Source: Isoetes taiwanensis (lineage: Eukaryota > Streptophyta > Lycopodiopsida > Isoetales > Isoetaceae). Taken from it: a DNA stretch of 64,000 bases. Shown piece by piece: positions 21,027-31,912 of this stretch. Position 1 is the first letter of the stretch; each line of letters starts with the position of its first letter. The notes beneath the pieces were generated by a model, which saw nothing but the letters and a program-made list of their open reading frames with translations, made no database searches and was not told the origin of the DNA. Both the position numbers and the translations under genes were made by a program. The stretch is from contig JAJEKV010000002.1 of NCBI GenBank assembly GCA_021234155.1, positions 30,677,098 through 30,741,097 of the forward strand, written 5' to 3'.

Positions 21027-24000
21027 CTAGGAGTCGTCATTGTTAGCATTGCCAACATTTGTATTAAAATGCCTGAAGTACATCTGTATTTCGTGGAATT
21101 GCTCTGGTGTAAGATGCCGCATGAGAGCTGGTGGTCCAACCTCTTGATGCTCGTTTTCCGGTGAGTTTGAATGCCTTGATCTGCCAGAGGGCTCTTCAGA
21201 CGTTATTGACTCCTCTAGCACAACACCTTGGAATATTGGGCGTCCCCTCGGTGTAGTTTGTATGATAAACCACCATGTTGGGTCTTGTCGATCGGTAAAG
21301 AAAAAAATCTGGTCAAAGAAGCTGGACGTGAGATTGATATTGATAGTCTAAATTTTGAAGTTGGATATGTATATGTGTGTACCTGTTCACAGTTGTCTAG
21401 AAGGACAAGCGTCTCACTACCAGGGTACAGTTTGTTAGAGTTGACAGCGAAAAAGCCACTTGTTCTACCATACTTTACTGTAGGCCTGGCCCCCCTTAAT
21501 TGAAGGTCAAACCAATCGACATCGAATATGAAGGCCTTAAAATTGCCACCAACATCCACCTCCATTATAGTCTTTAACTTTCCGACCCAATCATAGGTGG
21601 CTTCCTGACGATTATGATGGGCAACACTTGATTGAAACTCCATCGTGCATGATGCCATGACTCCGCAGTCACAAGTCTTCCTGTGTATGTCAAGAGAACT
21701 CACACGATAGTGGGTCCCAAGCCACCATATCGAGGAGTAAGATATATACTGTCAAAAGCACCATTAATGTCAATAGATACAATAACATCAAAAGAAAATA
21801 CTCGATTTCGACATCAACATAATTTGTTGCAACTACCTTTTTCATGACACCTTGTGCGTATGCCCATTCCGTAGCTGTAATATACTCCCCCTTGTAATAT
21901 GCATCGGTCAAAGCCTATAGTACCCATTGTCTTTCCATCTTGTCCGGCAAGGGTTCATATCCATCAGGGTATAGGGCTCGTCTATTATGTCGTCTCCACT
22001 CATGCCTCTTCTCTTCCATTTCTTCCTTTGCGTTCTCATAACGAGCAATCCATTTTGCCATTGGTGCCGAATTGTAAAGAAGAAATTGATTAACCTTATT
22101 GATAATATCAGGCGGAAATGACTTCTGCATACCATTGCCTTCTGCCACTACCCCCACAATCTTCTCGTCCCCTTCATCACTCCATAAGCGAGTTGCATCT
22201 GGATGTACGGCAAAAATATATTCTGTCATATAGAAAAGTGACTCTTTCGCAAGCCATCCCTCTGCCATACTACCTTCAGGACGTGCTCTTTGATGCACCA
22301 TATCCTTCAATACCTTCATAAACCTTTCCAAGAAAAACATCCATCTCGCATGTACAGCCTCCCAAAGCTCCACTTCCTCAATAAGATGTACCAAAAGATG
22401 GGTTTGATCATCAAGAAAGCTCGTGGGAAACTCCTTCTCCAACAAGCAACATGCCTCTACCATTTTCACTTTCATCTCTTCAATTTCGCTCTTCGGTATA
22501 GTTTTTACACATCCACCTATGAGGTCCAAAAAAAAAAAAAAAAAAAAAAAAAACAAATAAAATAAAATAGATGGGGACCACTAAATCAACATGGGTAACA
22601 ACCTTATGACCTTTGATAGGGCACTTATTGCCTCCAAGGGTCCCTTTGTCTAAAACTCCCTAAAGGTCGGGGGCATGAAGAACCGCATGATCCAAACACC
22701 AAATATAAGTATGGGTTACATTTAATAGTAGTGCATATATGTGGACTCCAATTGCTTACATGCAAGAACTTATGCCACCATGGGACTTTAAACCAGTCAT
22801 ACTCCAAGTTCTTATGAATGCAAATCGCCAAATGATTGCATATAACCAGTTGGTGTTCTAAGGGCCCTTAAATCATCATAAATAGCTTGATGGTCAGCCC
22901 TAGCAATAACCCATTTTGCCGGAGGAAGTGGTTGCCCTTCACCTCGGATCCATGCCTCTTTCTTTGTATTACTTACCTTAAGGTCCATCCTGGCATTTGT
23001 TGTGTCTTTTTGACCAAATACATGCTTCCATAAAGAGTTTCCCACGTTCTTGAAGATACGCATTGGGTCTAAAAGGTGTTGAATCAAAAGGTCGGTCCAA
23101 TATGGTAGTCTATAAAAAACAGACTTCCTTTTCATATTGGCAGTAAAGACTTCCTCCTCCGCGACTTCCTCGCCACCACTGTATATTTCCTCATCCTCAC
23201 TGTCTAGGTCGGCTACGACTTCCTCACCACCGCAGTGCCCCCCGGATTTCCCCTTGCGCATTTCCCCCCCTCTTCCTTCTTATCCCAACACTCACCCCAT
23301 TCTCGCATGGTAATTCGCTGGTGGTTCTCAGATAGTCTACAAAGCCATCATTATTGTGCACGTTGCTTTCCGAAGGGGTGCGTGAGCGGCAAATATTTCC
23401 TAAAACCCTCGTATACTACTTTCTTCAGATGCTTAGAGTGATGGTGCTGCAACTTTTCCCCACATATCATGCAAGGGAAGTGCCCGATGTCTTAAACCCG
23501 AACACTTTCGGCAAGCCCAGGAAAGTCATGCATAGTCCACAATAGTATACCTCTAAGATTAAAAACGTCATTTTTATGTGCATCGTAGACCTGAATACAT
23601 GTGTTCCACAAAGGCAGTAACTCATCCACAATTATTCTTAGGTACACATCTAAATTACTTGGTTTTTTCTTCCCAGGTATCAATAAAGTCATAATAATGT
23701 GCCCACTCTTCATCAACAGCCATGGGGATATGTTGTAGTTAACTATCATAACTGGCCATGTAGATCATGCAGTCGATTGTGTACCATATGGGTTTACGCC
23801 ATCGGTGGCCAGGCCCAAACGCACGTTACGTGGTTCTTTTCCAAAGTCAGGCCATGTCGCATCGACATGCTTCCAAGCTGCACTGTCGCTCGGGACTCGC
23901 ATCACATCATCACTAGATGCATGTGTAGCCGTGAAGTCCATTAGACTAGCCAATGTCTTGCAACGGAACATCAACTTTAACCTATAGAATATATTAGAAT

Positions 24001-24920
24001 AAATTATAGGCAATATATAAGTACTGAAAATAAGTAAATCTACAACTATTTGTGAGAAGTGGTGATGCATATACCTTGGGATTATTGGAAAGTGTCGAAT
24101 AACCTTCTGAGGTACCGTTTTTCCCTTTAGGTCATTCCTGTATCTCGGTTCATTACATACGAGACAATGAGTGGACTTTTCATGCTCGGCAGGGGGGTAG
24201 AAGATCATACAATCATTTGGACATGCATGTATGACTTTATAACCAAGGCCGGTCACTTGAATCATTTTCTTAACTTGAGATCTGTCGGTAGGCATATTGT
24301 TCTTCTCTGGAAGGATCTTCTCGTGCAATAACCTGCGCATCTAAGAGTGGTAAGATAAAGATGGAGATGGTGGTAAGATAGAAAGACTTGATAAGTATGT
24401 CACCTCAATAGAGCAGAGACACTTGCATTGCTCCACTTGAACTTGGTTTGGAGATTGAGAATTAGCAGGCACGCTGACAAACGAGAGGTTCGAGAGGCAG
24501 GAAATAACTGCGTTTCTGCTTCGATAACAATAGGGTCATCGTCAGTACGACCAATTCTCGAAGGGTATCCCACATCTTCTACCATGTCCTCTCCACCACC
24601 ATCCTCGACATCATCTAAATCAATATCAGGTAATTCTTGAAGAGCGTGCAACATATCGAGCATCGGCTCATCACGAAAGACTTCGTTCTCGGGTTCGTCA
24701 ATAGTTTCATCCTCTTCATATTGATCGTATGCATCTTCATATTGGTGCGCTCTGGCTTGAAATTCACGACGATAGGTTTCCCTTTGCCTGTAACTTAGAA
24801 CTAATGGATCGGGATGGAGACCGCTCTGAATGAGTTCATTTAATTGGAGTAACGTATTAAACATCATGTCAAATAATGTAATAAGTATAAAATACATACA
24901 ACCATCTGCATAGACTCACG
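21027..24920 (-). pseudogene. CACTA transposase (TNP2, DUF4218, DUF4216), multi-exon, with lesions
   Basis: This enzyme cuts and moves the CACTA element. Exons from 5' to 3' include: the acidic lead exon (to ~24,400); RLLHEKILPEKN to FPIIPR (~24,390-24,072), with the TNP2 zinc motif CPNDCMIF...CLVC; the core with DGVNPYG, WPVMIVNYNISPW and LLIPG (~23,983-23,340); the exon with LPYWTDLLIQHLLD (23,261-22,850); DUF4218 (FPTSFLDDQTHLLVHLIEE, 22,530-21,930); and DUF4216 (21,720-21,383), spliced over a clear 74-bp intron (21,382-21,309) to the final exon, which stops at 21,027. Lesions: a TGA after GTQSTA near 23,775, a TAA near 23,490, and a frame slip near 22,810. In the second block copy the TGA reads TGG, so it may be an error or recent change. 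Confidence 0.85.
22529..22551. repeat. A/T homopolymer in a transposase intron
   Basis: About 23 consecutive A on the plus strand, equal to a T-rich polypyrimidine run just upstream of the DUF4218 exon on the minus strand. It also occurs at about 52,651-52,675. Confidence 0.8.
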
Positions 24921-24985
24921 AATGACAAAAAACATATTTAAAAAAAAAATGCTCTTTATTCCCCCTTTTTTTTAGTACAACAATA

Positions 24986-25815
24986 CTATTGTTCCATCTC
25001 AAATGGGAGAGGTCTATCATAGCGATAGTTGATGAATAACTCATCTCCAATGTTTATGCTTTTAATAGCACACACCATGATAAATCTGCCTTTTACATAT
25101 CTTGTAAAAAAATCTTCCTTCCCTCCTTGACACTCTAAAAATTCACAATTGCATCGCTCACGGTTGTCAATAGAACTGTTGATGAACCCTGCAATATTGC
25201 CATGAACCCCTGGCCGACCATCAATAAACTTCAACTCCTCATCACATGCCCCCACAGCTATCGACGCAGCATTGGAATTCATTCCATAAATCCTCATACG
25301 CCAAGCATATTTAGTCAAAGTTTGCCAAGTTTTCCAATCGTACTCGGGACCTGCATATGGCATTAATGGAATGGGGGTTCCTCGCTCCACTTCTATATGC
25401 GTGCCGGAGATAAGGCCGAATCCAGCTTCTGGACAAATGCGGCTCCGCATAATGATGTATCTTCTTCCCCAATAAGCAAATTCTTGATCCATAGGGATAG
25501 GTAAGTCTACTGGCCACAAGCCAAATGTCTTGCGGTCTCTAACAAAGGGTCGGACTAATCTTTACAATTCTTCAGGAATTTCACGCTCGGGCAGTGAGGC
25601 CAAGCGTTCTTGGGAAATGTGCGACACATGCAATGTTCTCATGATTGTAGCCCTTCGATGTTCTTTCACGCAGGGGAACACTCAACGTTGAGCGGCACCC
25701 ATCCATATTATTGATGAATCGGGTTACTGCTTCGGTTTCATATGCCTCTATGGACGGCATTAAACCAAAATCCACATCTAGTTTGGAGGAGACATCAGCA
25801 TCATCTATCTACATA
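24986..25815 (-). CDS. SET-domain protein reading frame inside the CACTA element
   Basis: The main open frame (25,519-24,986, 177 aa) has SET lysine-methyltransferase features. GFGLISGTHIEVERGTPI matches the GxG-containing first SET segment; GNIAGFINSSIDNRERCNCEF matches the N-ARFINHSCxPNCEF cofactor-binding segment; and INIGDELFINYRYDRP matches the I-GEEL--DY segment with the catalytic Tyr. The usual Asn-His is Asn-Ser here, so activity is uncertain. About 25,815-25,570 encodes the same protein upstream (FGLMPSIEAYETEAVTRFI, then PEREIPEEL), with a frame shift near 25,620 and a TAA between IPEEL and RLVRPFVRD; the TAA is in both block copies. SET proteins methylate histone lysines. Whether this is a separate gene or part of the transposase transcript is unknown. 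Confidence 0.75.
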
Positions 25816-25911
25816 TTTAGATATCATAAACATCTTGAATATATACTTGAACTGGGAGAGATACTCTTAAAAAAATAATAAAAAAAAAAAAATAATCATT
25901 GTATACCAACC

Positions 25912-26055
25912 TGTTATCCATGACGAGCATCAGATCTGGTGGGTTGTTCAAATGCACCAAATCTTATTAGATGGTCTTCAACAACCGTTCTAAGTCGCCG
26001 CTTCAGCCCCATACATCTTTTACAATCGCAAACTATTTTGTCCCTCTGCCAATTA
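25912..26055 (-). CDS. Transposase-associated domain exon of the CACTA element
   Basis: The minus-strand frame reads CNWQRDKIVCDCKRCMG, then a VEDHLIRFGAFEQPT segment ending near DARHG. This matches the Cys-rich transposase-associated domain (CPCKRCxN ... V..HLi.~GF ... HG) at the N-terminus of CACTA TNP2 proteins. It should join downstream exons by splicing, but an in-frame TAA follows HG before any clear GT donor, so the junction is not resolved. Its position upstream of the SET frame, with TNP2 beyond, places the SET domain inside the transposase gene. Confidence 0.65.
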
Positions 26056-26121
26056 CAAAAGGTAAGTACTATATACTGCACAATAGTTTGAACGGCTGTG
26101 ATAGATACAATATGGTAGTAT

Positions 26122-26147
26122 AAACCCTAAACCCTAAACCCTAAACC
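26122..26147. repeat. Interstitial telomere-type repeat (CCCTAAA, ~3.7 units)
   Basis: About 26 bases of perfect AAACCCT repeats, the plant telomere unit, inside the window at the presumed edge between the CACTA element and the EEP fragment. The second copy has one altered unit (56,212-56,239). Confidence 0.9.
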
Positions 26148-26339
26148 ATAAATGGACAGAATTGGGCCCGGACACCTAGTCCTCTCCACTCAAGGTGAAG
26201 CCGACCATGCCCTTTCCCGAGTATGACCCTTATATCGGTTGCGGATGCACAAGTTCGAGGCCATCTTTGTGACGGGCAGGATTCTTGAAAGGGCACATCT
26301 CGTATGTGAGCCGGGATCTTACTCGATTACAGCAACAGA

Positions 26340-27010
26340 GGCACGCAGGGGGAGTTCGCCCCGGTCGGGGGGCCGCCGTCGACCAAATGCTTTGCGGCTG
26401 CACTCTTTCAGCCAAATGCTACCACTGCTGCCTCCGCTTCTGATCCTCCGCAATCTGCCCCTACAACTCGGTCTGCTCCCGCTCAGCCAAATGCTGCCCC
26501 TGCTGCCTCCGCCTCCACTTCTGCTTGTCCGAAGTCTGCCCCCGCAACTCAGTCTGCTCCCACTGCTGGTCCATCCGTGACACACACTACACAAGCATCT
26601 CCGACCGCTCAATAGGAATTGTGCCTCCGGGTGGTGGTCTGGAACTGTCGGGGTTTCCCGTGGCAGAAGGACGATGGCCTCAATTCAGTAACAGTGGACA
26701 TGGACCTCATCTTCCTCATGGAGACATGGGAACACCCAGGCCACATGCTGCCCGATCTGCCAGGGTACCATCATTTTTCAGTGTTCAATGGTTGTACAGG
26801 GAGACATGGGCACGATGGGGTTGCCTGCTACTACTGGGTAGCCTTGGCACATTTGGTTTCCCTCCGGAAAACTTACAGACATAACCGCTACTTGTGGGTC
26901 TGAGTGCACCACCCTGGCGGAGATCCTCTCTTCCTAATCCTCGTCTATCCTATGCGCAAAAAAACACGAGGCAAGAACACGGTCTAAGTCTTCTGGTTCT
27001 CAAATTCGTA
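26340..27010 (+). pseudogene. EEP-endonuclease fragment, LINE-like
   Basis: The frame first encodes an Ala/Pro/Ser-rich linker with two related ~25-residue units (QPNATTAASAS, QPNAAPAASAS). A stop follows, then an endonuclease/exonuclease/phosphatase start: VVVWNCRG, DLIFLMETWE and DLPGYHHFS, ending around 26,900. The WNCRG and ETW motifs are the metal-binding N-terminal motifs of this fold, used by non-LTR retrotransposons for target nicking. No reverse transcriptase follows. Stops and frame changes indicate a dead fragment; it recurs at about 56,430-57,040. Confidence 0.6.
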
Positions 27011-27461
27011 CCGACACAAATCCGACGTACATAAGTCAATACAAGGGAATCTTCTTACACAAATTCTTCACTATTAGGTCCTGCATTTCAAGAAAATCTT
27101 TCGCACCATTCCAAAGGTATACAAATCCGCCCTTACCAACTCGGGGAAGACAAATTTATTGCGGCAGCCCACATGAATTTTCTTTTGCAGTGGCTACAGT
27201 TTGCACTATTTCTTCTTTCATACCGAGTATCTTTTACACCCAATATCTTTTGCGTCGAGTCGACCAAAAGAAATGTTCGCGATGGTCTTGACTGCCGGGA
27301 TAAATTTATTGTATCTTAATATGTATGTAGAAACTCATGGGGGTAGTTACAAAATGGCACATTATATATAAATTTTTTATTTTGGCCCCTGGATAAAAAG
27401 TTAGATATGACAACCATATTTTACGACTGAGGCCCTTTTTCCACGATAGTCTTATTTCTAA
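27010..27461. other. Spacer between EEP fragment and MULE
   Basis: No gene seen. Near its right end (27,435-27,446) lies AGGCCCTTTTTCCAC, whose reverse complement GTGGAAAAAGGGCCT occurs twice on the other side of the MULE (about 33,484-33,513), forming an outer inverted pair around it. Confidence 0.5.
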
Positions 27462-27542
27462 GGGAAAAACTAATAAATGCCCTTAAGTTTTCGACTATTT
27501 TGCAAGATGCCCTTAAGTTTTCATTATTCCACGAAATGCCCC
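27462..27542 (+). repeat. Left terminal inverted repeat of the MULE
   Basis: Begins GGGAAAAACTAATAAATGCC and is the diverged reverse complement of 33,091-33,171. It contains two TGCCCTTAAGTTTTC words. Confidence 0.8.
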
Positions 27543-28289
27543 TTTGGAGCGTATATGGTTAGGTAGAAATATGAAATTGTTGATATACCCTTTTAAGTTT
27601 TTGTATTTTCTGAAACGCCCTTGCTGCCAACGGATTGTTTTGGCGGGCCGATTCTTCTGAGCGGCAAGTTCTTCACAGCGGCCGATTCTTCAGAACGGAA
27701 GATTCCAGGCAATCGGCCATCCACGAAATTGTACCAGGCGAAATTCTTCTGTTCCAATTATAGTTTTTGCCCGGTTCTTTGGTTCCATCTCTTATTTGAA
27801 CTCAGCCGTTGTGCAATGGAGAATACTCAGCCGATCTTGTGCAATGGAGAACAGTAAGCAGACATTTAATCCTGTAAGCAGTCTCTGGCGTTTTTGTGGC
27901 AAACAATTTGCACTGCCAAAAACATGCAGTTGGAAAAACTGTCTTTTTGGATTTCGGCCTGCATGTGATCAGATCATCATGTAAGTTTTCTTTCCTTTAC
28001 TTTACGGTTTTTTTGCATTGCCCTTGCATTCTAGATTTTTTTGCATTGCCCTTGGATTTCTAGTCAAGTTCATTTCAATTCCTTGCCAGCCATCCTGTTC
28101 ATTTCAATTCCTTGCCAGCCATCCTTTTCCTTTGTCTACATGCAAAACATCTAGATGCATCTGTACATTGTTCATTGTTAAATGTTCATTGTTAAATCTT
28201 AAATGTTCATTGTTCAAGAAATCTGATTGCTTGTTCTATGTAATTATATTGATTCGTTTTCCTTCAATAGCAGTGTCTATGCTAAAAAA

Positions 28290-29719
28290 TGGAATTGCAA
28301 CTGGGTTCCATGTGGTCCTCATTGGCTGAGTTGAAGCTTGTTGTAAAGAATCATGCAATCTCACATCATGTGGAGCTTAAAGTGCTGAAGGCTGATAAAA
28401 CAAGGTGAGTTTTCATTGTGCATATAGTGTTTACATTCCACTAAGAACTGAAATTTATTAATTGTTAGTGTATTTGGTGAATGTATTGATCAATTAAGTA
28501 TTATGGATTGTGGATGCAGGTACACAGTGATTTGTGCAACTGAAAATTGTACTTGGCGTCTGCATGCCTCTATACGAGATGGTGGTCCTCAATGTGCTGT
28601 GAAAAAATTTCACGATGTTCATACTTGTACTGGTGCTGCTCGTCTTGGAAATAAAGAAGTTAGTACAGCTTGGCTTGCAAACTATACCATTGACAGGTTC
28701 AGAGATCAACCGTGTTTAAGACCCAAGGATCTCATTGGAGATATTAGAAGAGAGAAGGGTGTGACTATTTCATATGGGCTTGCTTGGAAAGCAAAAGAGG
28801 CTGCACATGCTAACATTCATGGTGACCATACTGAAGCCTACAAGAAACTTGAAGGGTATTGTAATGAAATTCTTGAAAGCAACCCTGGAAGTGTGGCTTT
28901 TGTCCAGAAAACAATAGAAGACCGTTTCTTTCATATTTTTATAGCTTTTGATGCTAGTTTGAAGGGTTTTCGCTACTGCAGACCAGTATTGGGCCTAGAT
29001 GGTACTCACCTGAAAGGAAGATACCTTGGCATTCTCTTGTCAGCGACAGCTATTTATGGTAATGATGGTTTATTTCCTTTGCATTTGCAGTTGTACTTGC
29101 AGAGAATGATGATAACTTGGTGTGGTTTATACAAAATTTGAAGAATTACTTGCATCATCATGAACAGATAGCTTTCATATCTGACAGACAGAAGGGATTG
29201 GTAGAAGGTGTTCAGGTTGTGTTTGGAAATGTGCCACATGCTTATTGCATGCGCCATTTAGCTGAGAATTTTAGGAGGGTTTTTAAGAGTACACAGCTTG
29301 TTCACATGCTATGGAATGCGGCACGGGCAAACAGTATTGAGGAATATGACGCAGTCATCACAGAAATGCGTGCAGCCAATGCAGAGGCCACCACATGGAT
29401 TCTTGCTGCTGCTGATCCTATCCACTGGGCCAACTCAAACTCTAACTTCTAATATCGCAGACTCTTTGAATTCTTGGTTGCGTGAGCCTAGAGAGTTGCC
29501 TATTCTAGCTATCTTGGAATTGATACGCCATAAGATGATGGCATGGTTTTTTTATCGTAGAAAAGATGCTTTGTCTTGGCTAGAAAATGCAGGAGAGTAT
29601 GCTTTGACCCCTCATGCTGAGCTTGATGTGAAGAAATCATGCGAAAAGGGTCGTTCATACCGTGTGATTGCAGCTTCTGATGTTGAATTTGAAGTCCTGT
29701 CATCTAAACCAAGGATTGT
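28290..29719 (+). pseudogene. mudrA: mudrA-type MULE transposase, N-terminal and core parts
   Basis: Transposase of the MULE. Exon 1 (about 28,300-28,404, SLAELKLVVKNHAISHHVEL) is joined across a GT-AG intron (28,405-28,519) to YTVICATENCTWRLHAS, the Mutator DNA-binding-like segment. The MULE catalytic region follows (FRYCRPVLGLDGTHLKGRY with the GLDGTHLK motif, then ISDRQKGLVEGVQ and PHAYCMRHLAENF). A one-base loss near 29,080 shifts the frame at LFP, and another shift lies near 29,445, after which SLNSWLREPRELPILA continues. The gene is cut at 29,719 by the LTR element; its SWIM domain lies beyond it at 32,722-32,830. Dead copy. Confidence 0.88.
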
Positions 29720-30527
29720 TGATATGGGGGCATGCTAGGGGGAGTGGTCCAGAAGAAAATAACTAAGGCAATGGGGCATTTTGAAAACCAATGGTTGCAA
29801 GATATCATGGGGGCAAGGTATTTTGTACGACCATTAAAGCAAAAGATAAGGAAGATATTTTACAGAAAAGGGCTATCACCTATTTCGGCAAGGCAAATGT
29901 CAAAAATAGGTCTCAAAGCAACTAATGTTAGTTACCAAAAAGGCAGGGATCGGGAGACATCAAAATTAAGCTTCGGGCTACTATTTTTATACGAAAAGGA
30001 GAAACGGCCGGAACTAGAATAGCAGGTAACGATTCTCTTAGCAGATCGGAAAAGGGACAGATAGCTATAAAAGAAGGATATCGGCACAGATCCAGCATGG
30101 TGGGAACGCAATTCCGGCATCTGACTCCCAGCTTTTGGTCGCTGCTCTTAAATCCGACCTTCAAAACAGCCAGTTGAGCAGAAGTAGTTGCAGATGGCGA
30201 TTTCTGATCCAATGCTTCTCGGTGAAGTCTGAGATTGCTTCTCATTCTCCTTCGTGGTGATTGTGATTGAGCCCATAACTGCTGTAGATTGGATTGTTCC
30301 TGTGCTGAAGGGAAAATAGGCCTGGATCAATTCCTTTCATTCTTTTCCCTTGGAAATTGCCTTAGTTATTGTTTAGGATCCGGTTGGGTGGAAACTGGAT
30401 GCCCAATCCCTTGGTTGTGGAAACCAAGCTAATTGTACTTATCAACATATTGTTCTTTCTTTATTTTGCCTATACAACTGTGGTTTAAAGCAATTACGTC
30501 TTTAAGTTTTTCCCTTAAAGCGTATCA
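29720..30527 (+). repeat. 5' LTR of the small retroelement
   Basis: 808 bp, starting TGATATGGGG and ending AAAGCGTATCA. It is nearly identical to the 3' LTR except for a patch of small differences near 30,000-30,180. The start was chosen because it gives a TGATA/TATCA terminal inverted repeat and a matching ATTGT duplication. Confidence 0.88.
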
Positions 30528-30529
30528 AG

Positions 30530-30542
30530 TGGTATCAGAGCC
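30530..30542 (+). other. Primer-binding site of the small retroelement
   Basis: TGGTATCAGAGCC two bases after the LTR end; methionine-tRNA type. In the second block copy it reads TGGTATCGTGAGCC, changed at the CAG. Confidence 0.92.
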
Positions 30543-30714
30543 TACCGATTCTCAGATCTGATCAATGGCCCAACGCTTCAATGTTACTGAAGCACAATAT
30601 CAGCAAGAGTAGGACAGTTCCTTGCAGTCCAGGAAGGCAAGCAAAGCTTCAGGAGCCAAATGTTGTTTATGCTGGGAGCAAAAGAGTGGAGGAAGCTAAG
30701 AATATGAATTATGA

Positions 30715-31560
30715 GAAAGGCAGATTGCCTATCATAGATGTGGACCCTAATCTAGCTTCTTATGAGAGGCACTTGTCTCTCAGATATAGTATTTTAGCGA
30801 AGAGACAGATGTCGATGCAATATCTTATCTTATGCTTGCAAATGAACTTATCCATAACATATATCCAGATGCCATAACCATTGCAGAAGATGTATCTGGC
30901 ATGCCCACTTTATGCAGGCCAGTTTGGGAAGGTGGCATTGGATTTGACTATCGTTTGGCCACGGGTATTCCTGATAAATGGATAGAATATTTGAGGCATA
31001 GGCCAGATGAAGCGTGGTCCATGGGTGATACAACGACCACCTTGGCGAATAGGAGGCACTCTGAGAAATGCATTGGTTATGCAGAGAGTCATGACCAGTG
31101 AATTGTAGGGGACAAAAGCTTTGCCTTTTTGCTGACGGATAAGGAGATGTATCATGAGATGTCTGTGCTGCATGAAACTTCTTCTATCATCCAACGTGGT
31201 ACAGCTCTGCACAAGTGTGTTGCTCCACGCATATATGAGGCACATGTGGGCATGAGTTCAAAGGAGCCCAGGGTCTCAACATCTATTGAGTTTGCAGATA
31301 CCGTACCGTTAATGGCTGTAATGGAGCATGCCTACTATGGAGATAGAGGATACCATCGACTTTGAGATAGTCGTTTATTCAGCTATGGTAACTGGGAAGT
31401 TCAAAGATTCCTACTTTACAATCTGCGTTGGTGGCTTGGAGAATATCAATTTGATGGTTTTCATTTTGATTGGTATGTCGATTTTTTTATGTGGAATAAG
31501 CATGGTGCATTAGATGTAAATTTTGAAGAATGGTAATTGTAGTTGTAGCAATAGGCCTGA
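30715..31560 (+). pseudogene. Shuffled, intronless starch-branching-enzyme pieces
   Basis: Three coding pieces of a 1,4-alpha-glucan (starch) branching enzyme, which makes alpha-1,6 branches in plastid starch. Piece A (about 30,724-30,795, PIIDVDPNLASYERHLSLRY) resembles the N-terminal region. Piece B (30,793-31,215) is from the later catalytic barrel: [49 protein letters not shown], then TGA and [17 protein letters not shown]. Piece C (31,223-31,555) is from before B in the normal enzyme: [28 protein letters not shown], stop, [21 protein letters not shown]. Order is A-B-C instead of A-C-B, with internal deletions and no introns, so capture from spliced RNA is likely. Not a functional enzyme. 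Confidence 0.88.
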
Positions 31561-31574
31561 CAAAATTTACATCA

Positions 31575-31783
31575 GTATCGCGGAGATACAATGATGGGGT
31601 ATCGTGGAGATACTGTATCGTGGAGATACAATTAAGTAGTACCGCGGAGGTACGAAAAATACTAACGTATCGTGGAGATACAATAGTTTAGTATCGTGGA
31701 GATACTATCAAATAGTACCGCGGAGGTACAAACGATAGCAAAGTGCCGGGGAGGTACAAGGATATATCGTACAGTGGAAGTAC
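31575..31783 (+). repeat. Array of nine 15-nt hairpin units
   Basis: Units GTATCGYGGAGATAC or GTACCGCGGAGGTAC lie at 31,575, 31,599, 31,615, 31,639, 31,667, 31,691, 31,715, 31,743 (degenerate) and 31,769 (degenerate). The stem GTATC/GATAC changes jointly to GTACC/GGTAC, keeping pairing, around a GYGGA loop. Spacing between starts is mostly 16, 24 or 28 bases. The array lies between the branching-enzyme pieces and the 3' LTR. Confidence 0.9.
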
Positions 31784-31912
31784 GCGCATATCCGTAACTA
31801 TTTCTTGAATTTGCGTAACCTTCGACGTATGGGGCAATGCCTTTAAAAGGGATGGGTGGGGCCCACTGGAGCGTCTTTGGAAGATCGCGGACGATCTTCT
31901 TTAACAAGGGAT

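Larger units (their letters stand above)
20342..26150 (-). mobile_element. CACTA (En/Spm) DNA transposon with embedded SET reading frame
   Basis: A minus-strand element with the canonical CACTA transposase modules in order: transposase-associated domain (about 26,050-25,912), TNP2, DUF4218, DUF4216 and a short C-terminal tail. A SET domain sits between the first module and TNP2. The left side is a motif-rich subterminal region. I could not find CACTA-type terminal inverted repeats or a 3-bp target duplication, so the boundaries are estimates, the right one placed at a telomere-like repeat. The element recurs at about 50,420-56,240. Confidence 0.85.

Noticed and set aside
26122-26147. Possible chromosome end
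   Set aside because: Fewer than four telomere units, with unrelated sequence on both sides.
31575-31783. CRISPR-like array
   Set aside because: Units are palindromic and only 15 nt, spacers are very short and uneven, and this is a plant retroelement without cas genes.
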